Below, piece after piece: positions 18,312 through 25,590 of a stretch of 64,000 bases of DNA. A program made the position numbers and the translations under genes. Within the stretch, counting starts at the first letter, position 1; each line of letters begins with the position of its first letter. The stretch comes from Carboxylicivirga caseinilyticus (lineage in GTDB: Bacteria; Bacteroidota; Bacteroidia; Bacteroidales; Marinilabiliaceae), in the NCBI GenBank assembly GCA_025499705.1, contig JAFMVE010000001.1:186001-250000 (forward strand), given 5' to 3'. Below the pieces are notes generated by a model. It made no database searches and was not told where the DNA came from. It was given only the letters and a program-made list of their open reading frames with translations.

Positions 18312-18902
18312 ATGAATAAAGACACTTTTATTGCAGTATTGAGCGTGATTGCCATCTTTGCGTTTGGATGGGCATTATCCGAAAACAAGGATAAAAAAAG
18401 AATTCAGGGTATTCTTAAAAAGAAAAATGACAACTACCTGAAGCTGTTATCACAATATATTGAAGACACCAAAGGGCAAGACGGAACAGGTGAAAAAATT
18501 AAAGAACAATTAAAGTCTCTACATGACGAATACGAAGGTGTTGACAAGGCCATTTCAAAAAAGTTGCAGACTGTTATTGAATTAATCTCTGAAAACAAGC
18601 AAGAAATAGCTATTGAAAAACTAACCCTTATTATAGAGAATATTCTTAAAGATAAATACATAGCCGAAGGACAGGCGAAAGATAAAAAATCATGCCCCTC
18701 ATTATTTAAGTTACTCGAAAAAGCGAGAGATTTAAAATGGATTACAAACCACCACTTTAACTTCTCATTGTTTTTAAAGGAAAAGCGTAATCAGGAAGCG
18801 CACGAATTAACATGTGTAATTAACGAGAATGAGAAGATAATCGCCTTCTTTTCGGGCATTGAAATTATTTATCAACTTAAAGGGATTAAAAGGGCTGCAT
18901 AA
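18312..18902 (+). CDS. Membrane-anchored HEPN-like protein inside the RM operon
   Basis: 196 residues. One N-terminal transmembrane helix (about 5-22) is followed by a charged coiled-coil (about 25-85) and a helical C-terminal domain (about 85-190) that contains R159-N-Q-E-A-H164, a perfect R-x4-H motif as in HEPN ribonucleases and DUF4145-like domains. It lies 3 bases after hsdR and overlaps hsdS by 1 base, so it is co-translated with the RM subunits. An RNase or toxin role is inference. It could also be an inactive scaffold that tethers the complex to the membrane. Such an insert is not part of a minimal type I system. Confidence 0.7.
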   Translation: MNKDTFIAVLSVIAIFAFGWALSENKDKKRIQGILKKKNDNYLKLLSQYIEDTKGQDGTGEKIKEQLKSLHDEYEGVDKAISKKLQTVIELISENKQEIAIEKLTLIIENILKDKYIAEGQAKDKKSCPSLFKLLEKARDLKWITNHHFNFSLFLKEKRNQEAHELTCVINENEKIIAFFSGIEIIYQLKGIKRAA

Positions 18903-20299
18903 TGAGAGAGGACTGGGTAGAAATATTGTATAAAGATGCCGTTTTTAAAGTATCCACAGTAAAACACAAACTAAAACAATCAGAATATTTACCTAAAGGT
19001 GCTTATCGGGTTGTCGATCAAGGTCAATCAATTATTGGCGGTTATACAAATTCAAAAGAGAGCTTGCTTGAGTGTAATTTACCGGTAATAGTATTTGGAG
19101 ATCACACTAAAAAAATTAAACTAATTGATTTTAAATTTGCACCAGGCGCTGATGGCACAAAAGTGCTTGAGCCAAAGTCTGGTGTTGACCCAAAATATAT
19201 CTCCTTATTAACTGAGATTCTTGTTTTCAAGATTAAAGATAAAGGTTACGCAAGACACTATCAACACATTGAGAAACAATACCTACCTCTACCTTCAGTC
19301 CCTGAACAACGCGTCATTGTCTCCAAAATAGAAACCCTGTTTTCTGATTTAGATAAAGGCATTGCCGACCTTAATTTGGCTAAGGAGCAGCTTAAAGTTT
19401 ACCGCCAAGCAGTGTTGAAAAAGGCGTTTGAGGGAGAATTAACCCGAGAGTGGAGAGAAGAAAATAATCCAACACCCTCATATGATTTATTAAAAAAGAT
19501 ATCCAAAGAAAGAAAAATTAATAAACCCCCAAAGGATTCTATCTATCACAAAAAAATAACACACGATTTTGATTTTTCAAAAAGTGAATCTATATCCACA
19601 TGGTCTGTTGGCACCTTGGACAAACTCGTATATATTGCTGCAAGAATTGGTTGGCGTGGGCTTAAAAAAAGCGAATACACTGATGACGGCCCTCTTTTTT
19701 TAAGTGTGCACTCCTTAAATCATGGTAAATATGTTGATTATTCAGAAGCATATCATTTATCTGAAGAAAGATATTTAGAAAGTCCTGAAATTCAATTAAT
19801 AGAAGGAGATGTTTTATTATGCAAGGACGGTGCTGGTATTGGCAAAATTGGAATTGTTAAAAATTTGAACAATAAAGCTACTGTTAATTCATCTATACTA
19901 GTAATTCGTGGTTTAGAGATATTGGATCAAGATTTTATATATTATTTATTTAGTGGACCAGATTTACAAAGCATAGTATTTGAAAGAATTACAGGAAGTG
20001 CAACACCCCATTTATTCCAAAATGATATTAGAAAATTTAAGTTGCAAATTCCACCCAAGGAGGAACAACATCAAATAGTTCGTGAAATAGAATCCCGCCT
20101 GTCTGTTTGTGACAAAGTAGAACAAAACATTACTGAAGCATTGGAAAAATCAGAAGCCTTACGCCAAAGCATCCTTAAAAAAGCATTTGAAGGCAAATTG
20201 CTTAGTAAGGCTGAAATAGATAAATGCAAACAGGAAGCCGATTATGAGCCAGCCAGTGTATTATTAGAGCGTATTAAAAAGGAGAAAAAGAAGAAATAA
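18902..20299 (+). CDS. hsdS: Type I restriction enzyme, S (specificity) subunit
   Basis: 465 residues with the two-fold HsdS plan. Target-recognition domain 1 (about 1-135) is followed by a conserved helical repeat (VPEQRVIVSKIETLFSDLD, then QAVLKKAFEGELTREW). Domain 2 (about 230-380) ends with a second helical repeat (PKEEQHQIVREIESRL, then RQSILKKAFEGKLL). The repeats pair as a coiled coil that holds two HsdM subunits. Two different domains imply a bipartite asymmetric DNA target, which cannot be read off. Its ATG overlaps the preceding stop in TAATG. No invertible repeats or spare hsdS pieces were seen nearby, so phase variation is not indicated. Confidence 0.93.
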   Translation: MREDWVEILYKDAVFKVSTVKHKLKQSEYLPKGAYRVVDQGQSIIGGYTNSKESLLECNLPVIVFGDHTKKIKLIDFKFAPGADGTKVLEPKSGVDPKYISLLTEILVFKIKDKGYARHYQHIEKQYLPLPSVPEQRVIVSKIETLFSDLDKGIADLNLAKEQLKVYRQAVLKKAFEGELTREWREENNPTPSYDLLKKISKERKINKPPKDSIYHKKITHDFDFSKSESISTWSVGTLDKLVYIAARIGWRGLKKSEYTDDGPLFLSVHSLNHGKYVDYSEAYHLSEERYLESPEIQLIEGDVLLCKDGAGIGKIGIVKNLNNKATVNSSILVIRGLEILDQDFIYYLFSGPDLQSIVFERITGSATPHLFQNDIRKFKLQIPPKEEQHQIVREIESRLSVCDKVEQNITEALEKSEALRQSILKKAFEGKLLSKAEIDKCKQEADYEPASVLLERIKKEKKKK

Positions 20300-20311
20300 G
20301 AATATACAGTT

Positions 20312-22162
20312 ATGGATATTGCACCAGATAAACAAAACATTGACCGCGTCTTTTCAAATATTACCTATCACATTGACTTCTATCAGAGAGATTACAAATG
20401 GACTTCCGAGCCTGTTTTACGTCTTCTGGACGATGTGTTTTTCATGTTTAACCAAGAGTATGAAAAATATAATTCATTAGAACCAAGTACTGAAACTGTA
20501 ATGGCAAAATACTCATGGTACTATTTAAACACTTATGTTACTAATGTAGTCGATGGAAAAGTGTATGTTGTTGATGGTCAACAACGGCTAACCTCACTAA
20601 CCTTATTGCTTATTAAACTATACAATAAGGCAAAGGAACATGAATGTGATTCGGATTTTGTTGATTGGATTAATAGCAAAATAACTGGTTTTAGCGGTGG
20701 AAAAAGGTCTTACTGGATGAACCATGAAAAATCGCTCGGTGTTCTTAAGGATTTATTTGAAAACAAGAAAGAGCATAAAGAAATCGATACATCATCATCC
20801 ATCACCTCTGTAAACTTGGTAGCTAATTATGGTACAATCTCTAAGTACATTGACAGTCAATTAGAGGATAAGCATAAGTTTGAGACATTCGTATATTTCT
20901 TCCTTTACCGTTTGGTATTAATAAACCTAACAGTGGAACAAACTGAAGTGCCAATGGTATTTGAGGTAATCAACGATAGAGGTGTTCGCTTAAAACCATA
21001 TGAGATATTGAAAGGTAAGTTACTTGGGCAAATTGATAAGATAGAATTAGATAAATTCAACTACAATCACGTTTGGGAAAGCAAGGTTAAGGAGATTAAT
21101 GACTTCAAGGAGGATGAGATTGACACCTTTTTTAGGTATTATTTAAAAGCCAAATATTCTAATTCGCGAAAGGAAGGAACTTTATTTGATGGTGAGTATC
21201 ATAGAGAGATGTTTACCAATTCAATGAATGAAATCTTAGAATTAAACCACAACTCGGCTGCTGTGAAGAATTTTCTGGATACAACATTTTCATACTACAG
21301 CGCACTGTATATCAAAATCCTCAAAGCATATAAAACACAGTCTGAGAAATACCCTTCAGTATTCATTAACAAATTAAATGAAATGGATGGTCAGTTCTTA
21401 CTTATTCTATCAGCTTGCAAATTAAACGACCCAAAAGAAGATGAAAAAATAGAAAAGATAGCATACGAAATTGACCGATTGTTTGCTCTGCTGCAGCTTC
21501 AAAATTCATATGATAGTAATGCTTTTTACGAGCTACTATATAAAATCTCTGAAGAAGTCAGAAATGGTGAATTAGATGCCATTAGAGGAGTATTTGATAA
21601 ACATTTATTTACTGAGCTAGAAAAAAGAAGGAATTCTGCTGTAACCGAAGGCCTGCAATATGCTTTTTTCAGAAATACAGGAATTAATCTGAACATGCGT
21701 TTTAAACGCTACTATTTCGCCAGAATTGAGCAGTTTTTTAGTGCAAATCTTAACCTTGGTATGAAACACCCAATAGAAGACTTGGTTTCAAAAACTGGCG
21801 CAAAGACAGGTTTTCATATAGAACATATACTTTCACACAACGAGGAGAATAAAGCATTTTTCAATAATGATGATGATTTATTTGAACAAGAAAGAAATAG
21901 GTTAGGTGGTATTCTGCTGCTGAAAGGAAGGGATAATATTTCGAGTAATAATGAGCCATACGCGGAGAAGTTAAAAACCTATGCGAACACGCTTTATTGG
22001 AACGAAACTCTTCGGGAAGATGCTTACAAATCGAAGCTGGATATGAAAGACTTAAAAAGCAAGTATGGCTTAGATTTAAGAGCTATGAATAAGTTTGGCA
22101 AAGAAGAGTTGGAAATGAGACAAAGATTGCTTTTTGCTATATCTAAATACATTTGGAATTAA
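20312..22162 (+). CDS. GmrSD-like DUF262/DUF1524 protein inside the RM operon
   Basis: 616 residues. The N-terminal DUF262 domain (about 1-250, ParB/sulfiredoxin-like) has the signature D88-G-Q-Q-R92, thought to bind and hydrolyse nucleotide. The C-terminal DUF1524 domain has the HNH-like H502-I-E-H505-I-L with a following N-R-L-G-G-I-L-L-L and N-rich segment. In GmrSD and BrxU enzymes this pair restricts DNA with modified (often glucosylated hydroxymethyl) cytosines. It lies 12 bases after hsdS and only one base before hsdM, so it is embedded in the type I system and may add attack on modified phage DNA, or act as a fused accessory nuclease. The substrate is inference. Confidence 0.88.
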   Translation: MDIAPDKQNIDRVFSNITYHIDFYQRDYKWTSEPVLRLLDDVFFMFNQEYEKYNSLEPSTETVMAKYSWYYLNTYVTNVVDGKVYVVDGQQRLTSLTLLLIKLYNKAKEHECDSDFVDWINSKITGFSGGKRSYWMNHEKSLGVLKDLFENKKEHKEIDTSSSITSVNLVANYGTISKYIDSQLEDKHKFETFVYFFLYRLVLINLTVEQTEVPMVFEVINDRGVRLKPYEILKGKLLGQIDKIELDKFNYNHVWESKVKEINDFKEDEIDTFFRYYLKAKYSNSRKEGTLFDGEYHREMFTNSMNEILELNHNSAAVKNFLDTTFSYYSALYIKILKAYKTQSEKYPSVFINKLNEMDGQFLLILSACKLNDPKEDEKIEKIAYEIDRLFALLQLQNSYDSNAFYELLYKISEEVRNGELDAIRGVFDKHLFTELEKRRNSAVTEGLQYAFFRNTGINLNMRFKRYYFARIEQFFSANLNLGMKHPIEDLVSKTGAKTGFHIEHILSHNEENKAFFNNDDDLFEQERNRLGGILLLKGRDNISSNNEPYAEKLKTYANTLYWNETLREDAYKSKLDMKDLKSKYGLDLRAMNKFGKEELEMRQRLLFAISKYIWN

Positions 22163-22163
22163 C

Positions 22164-23690
22164 ATGACTGAATCAACAATTATATCAAAGATTTGGAACC
22201 TCGCTAACGTAATGCGTGATGATGGTGTAGGCTATGGCGATTATCTGGAACAGATTACTTATTTGCTATTCCTTAAAATGGCCGACGAGCTAAATAAACC
22301 ACCGTATAATAAAGGGTTACAATTCCCGAAGCTGAAAGATGTTGAAGGCAACGAAATTGAGGATGGTGAAATATGCAATTGGGAAACCCTGTCGAGCAAA
22401 CGCGGTGCAGAACTGGAAGCCTTTTATTCGCAGATGCTGCGCAGCTTAAGCACCGAAAAAGGAATGCTGGGTCAGATATTTACCAAAAGCCAGAATAAGA
22501 TTCAAGACCCTGCCAAATTGCTTCGCGTTATCAACATGATAGACCAGGAACAATGGTCAATGATGGGAGCTGACATAAAAGGTAAGATATACGAAGGTTT
22601 ATTGGAGAAAAACGCAGAAGACACCAAGTCGGGAGCGGGACAATACTTCACCCCTCGCGCCTTAATAAAAACAATGGTGGCCTGTGTACAGCCTAAACCC
22701 TTAAAAACAATTGCCGACCCAGCTTGCGGCACTGGTGGCTTCTTTTTAGCGGCTTACGATTGGATTGTAGCCAATAACAAACTGGACCGTGAAGAAAAGG
22801 AGTTTCTGAAAAATAAGACTTTCCACGGTAACGAGATTGTAGCCAACACACGTCGTTTATGCCTGATGAACATGTACCTGCACAACATTGGCGAAATCGA
22901 TGGCAACAGTTTTATTTCGTCAAATGATGCTTTAGTATCCGATGATGGTAATCGTTACGATTATGTACTGGCTAACCCACCCTTTGGCAAGAAAAGTAGC
23001 ATGACCATCACCAATGCCCAAGGCGAAGCGGAAAAAGAAGATTTAAGTTATAACCGTCAGGATTTTTGGGAAACCACCTCCAACAAACAGCTAAACTTCT
23101 TACAGCACATTAAAACACAGCTGAAAATTACCGGAGAAGCAGCGGTTGTTTTACCTGATAACGTTTTGTTTGAAGGTGGTGCAGGTGAAGAAGTACGAAA
23201 ACAGCTCATGTTGACCACTGACTTACACACAATTCTTCGCTTGCCAACAGGTTTATTCTATGCTCATGGAGTTAAGGCCAATGTGCTATTCTTCGATAAT
23301 AAACCAGCCAGCAAGGAAGCGCAGACTAAAGAGGTTTGGATTTACGATTACCGCACAAACATACATCATACGCTTAAGAAAAAGCCAATGACCACGGCTG
23401 ACTTAGCCGACTTTGTGAAGTGCTATAATCCTCAAAACCGTCATAAGAGAACCGAAACATGGAGTGAAGAAAATTCCGATGGACGTTGGCGTAAATTCAG
23501 CTATAAAGAGATACTGGAAAGAGATAAAACCAACCTTGATATATTCTGGCTGAAAGATAAGAGCTTAACTGATTTAGATAACCTTCCTGATCCTGATATA
23601 CTGGCAAGTGAGATTATCGAAAATATTGAATCGGGCCTCAACAGCTTTAAGGAGATAATGGAAACGATTAATGGGAATGGTGAGAATTAA
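22164..23690 (+). CDS. hsdM: Type I restriction enzyme, M (methyltransferase) subunit
   Basis: The ATG at 22164, one base after the previous stop, is preferred over an upstream in-frame start that would overlap the DUF262 gene. 508 residues: an HsdM N-terminal helical domain (about 1-140), then the N6-adenine methylase with SAM-binding D185-P-A-C-G-T-G-G and catalytic N271-P-P-F. It modifies adenine in the HsdS-defined site and forms M2S with HsdS and R2M2S with HsdR. Placing hsdM last in the operon, after hsdR and hsdS, is an uncommon order. Motifs are intact. Confidence 0.95.
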   Translation: MTESTIISKIWNLANVMRDDGVGYGDYLEQITYLLFLKMADELNKPPYNKGLQFPKLKDVEGNEIEDGEICNWETLSSKRGAELEAFYSQMLRSLSTEKGMLGQIFTKSQNKIQDPAKLLRVINMIDQEQWSMMGADIKGKIYEGLLEKNAEDTKSGAGQYFTPRALIKTMVACVQPKPLKTIADPACGTGGFFLAAYDWIVANNKLDREEKEFLKNKTFHGNEIVANTRRLCLMNMYLHNIGEIDGNSFISSNDALVSDDGNRYDYVLANPPFGKKSSMTITNAQGEAEKEDLSYNRQDFWETTSNKQLNFLQHIKTQLKITGEAAVVLPDNVLFEGGAGEEVRKQLMLTTDLHTILRLPTGLFYAHGVKANVLFFDNKPASKEAQTKEVWIYDYRTNIHHTLKKKPMTTADLADFVKCYNPQNRHKRTETWSEENSDGRWRKFSYKEILERDKTNLDIFWLKDKSLTDLDNLPDPDILASEIIENIESGLNSFKEIMETINGNGEN

Positions 23691-23702
23691 TAGGAATTAA
23701 CT

Positions 23703-24842
23703 GTGATACTCGAAAGGATTGACATAAAGGACCAAGCAATAAGGGATAAGCTACTTTTAAGTGAAGATGTTTATAAAGCGGAATGGCAGCATTATTACGA
23801 TTGCTATCTCTATTCTAGCCAATTAGTTTATCAATCTGTTGCTAATGGTGAGATGTTAAATCCAATTGGAATAGCAAGTACTTTTTTACTAAGGCACAAT
23901 TTAGAACTATTAATAAAATTTAATCTCAAGAAAAACAATATCACTTTCCCAAACACTCATAATTTTCAACACCTGTATGATATTGACACACCTTCCAATT
24001 TTTACCCTGAACATTTAAGAGAGGCTATATTGTTAATTGACAAGGATGAGGATGGATCTTGTTATCGTTATCACTCTGAGCAAATCGATGGTGTTGAGAA
24101 AAAATTCTTCCCTAGTGACACGCAAGAAGAAAGGGAATTTGCAACCTTGGAACTGCATAATTTTTTCAATAAGGACACTCTTTTGAATAACACTCAGCTA
24201 TTTACAATTAATAAAGTGCACCCTGAATATATTTATGAAGGTAATAGAACAAAACTTGATTACCAGATCTAACTGTATGGCTGCATATACGTTGGTCACC
24301 TAAGGACGCAATATGACTCATTGACTACGTTACTCTTAAAGCAAGTTATGGAAAACAATGAAGATATCAACAAGCTTTATTTGCCAATTTTATTTTTAAT
24401 ACGACAATCTATTGAGTTAGGATTAAAGGCTAATATTTATGGTGCCCAAGAAATGTCTGATTATACTGCTCCAAATTGGGTTAGTAGAAATCATTCTCTA
24501 AAAAAGTTATTTAAACAGTTTTCCGGTGAACGCAGCTATTTCTCTATGTTAGATTTATCTTGTCTTGATGAAGAGACGATGCAAGATATATCCACCAAAT
24601 CAGATAAATTAAAGTTGTTAACTGATAAAATAAGCATGTTAGATAAAGACTCTTATTATCTTAGGTATCCTGTAAATGCAGTTGGTCAAAGACGTAACAT
24701 TAATTTTAAAAGGGACACGATATTGGAAATTATTTCAGCCTATTATGATATTGATAGCTTTCTAACATTTATCAATCAAGTACTTCTTGATAATGGTGTC
24801 TTAGTTGATTATTCTGAAATGAGAGACTCATTAATTCCATAG
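23703..24842 (+). pseudogene. Tandemly duplicated HEPN-like gene with one in-frame stop (TAA at 24270-24272)
   Basis: A GTG at 23703 starts a frame that runs 189 codons to TAA at 24270, then stays open in the same frame for 189 more codons to 24842 (LYGCIYVGHLRTQYDSL... onwards). The two halves resemble each other: FLLRHNLELLIKFNL with THNFQHLY in the first, FLIRQSIELGLKANI with NHSLKKLF in the second, and later RYHSEQIDG versus RYPVNAVGQ. The pattern R-x3-E-L-x-(I/L)-K followed by N-H/H-N resembles HEPN-fold domains. So this is one two-domain gene with a premature stop, or two genes, the second lacking a good start (TTG at 24321). It sits 12 bases behind hsdM, at the end of the operon. No function can be given. 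Confidence 0.65.
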
Positions 24843-25014
24843 CTTCATGTAGTTTTTTGTTTTACCGGACATTATTATATCAACCGTTGGTTATACATGG
24901 TATTATAATTTTTATTTTCTTGCAGACTGACTATCTCACAAAAAATCGAAAATACCACCTAAATGAGGGAGCAATAAACTAGTTAAACTCCCCCAAAGTA
25001 TTAATCAACAAGTC
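24843..25014. other. Intergenic tail of the RM operon, nothing recognised
   Basis: AT-rich DNA with no clear terminator hairpin, tRNA or coding frame was seen between the operon end and the doubtful minus-strand ORF. Confidence 0.4.
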
Positions 25015-25248
25015 TTAAGATGCTTTCTGTTTTTCGTGTAATATCTTAGCCACTTGTGCCACAATTCCTATATCCGATTCATCTATTCTTTTAATTGGAA
25101 TAAATGGCAAGCATTGTGTAAGCAGGTTAAATTGCTGAATAAGCTTAATAGCTGACACAGTCCATTCCGTATTAGGTATTCTATCCTGACTAATTAGATT
25201 AAGAAACTCATCTCTCCGCAAGTTAAACTTACAACCTATTAAACCCAA
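25015..25248 (-). CDS. Doubtful ORF of 77 codons crossing the right island end
   Basis: The frame is protein-like (RRDEFLNLISQD, then IKLIQQFNLLTQCLPFIPIKR), but its first dozen codons lie on the far side of the 12-bp repeat, in what would be tRNA-flanking chromosome. That suggests a gene truncated at the island border whose present start is accidental. No domain is recognised. Confidence 0.25.
   Translation of the reverse strand: MGLIGCKFNLRRDEFLNLISQDRIPNTEWTVSAIKLIQQFNLLTQCLPFIPIKRIDESDIGIVAQVAKILHEKQKAS
25211..25222 (+). repeat. Candidate attR: second copy of the tRNA-Ser 3' end
   Basis: TCTCTCCGCAAG is identical to 13756-13767 and in the same orientation. It is followed after 18 bases by a strong hairpin, just as a tRNA 3' end normally would be. 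Confidence 0.6.
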
Positions 25249-25277
25249 AGTGATTAACCGCTTTGGGTTTTGTATTT
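25241..25277 (+). terminator. Hairpin terminator, probably the original tRNA-Ser terminator
   Basis: A perfect 10-bp stem, AAACCCAAAG (25241-25250) with CTTTGGGTTT (25261-25270), has a 10-base loop and a T-rich tail. It has no gene immediately upstream except the candidate attR, which fits a tRNA terminator displaced by island insertion. Confidence 0.7.
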
Positions 25278-25590
25278 AAACTACCTGAGGCTACAATTTT
25301 TCAAATATCATACCTCCTTAAAACCTGGAGGTAGTTTCTTGTCTATGATATCATGAAAAGGAATAAACTTTGACTTACCATAGATCTTGATTTTAAGAGT
25401 CACATTCAATGAAGTTTTGGGCTTGTTGAATTGTCTCTTCCGCTGATACATTAGTATGTAGTTTTTTTACTTTCTGAATGCTACTTATCAAATAATATCT
25501 ATGAGTAAGTATGTGAATGTAGTTGTATTATTGGTAGTTAAGCTAACTAATTAATTCAATTTCATTTTAAAAACTTTTTTAATCCTTTTT
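25278..25590. other. Intergenic region with possible decayed coding remnants
   Basis: A short inverted repeat, TACCTCC (25311-25317) with GGAGGTA (25327-25333), is present. On the minus strand a 47-codon frame (25308-25451, starting MYQRKRQFNK) and, in another frame upstream, THRYYLISSIQKVKKL both look coding-like. They may be fragments of a lost gene such as a transposase, but neither is identified. No clear promoter of the sulfatase gene was found. Confidence 0.3.

Noticed and set aside
18902-20299. Phase-variable hsdS
   Set aside because: No inverted repeats, spare specificity fragments or invertase gene were seen nearby.
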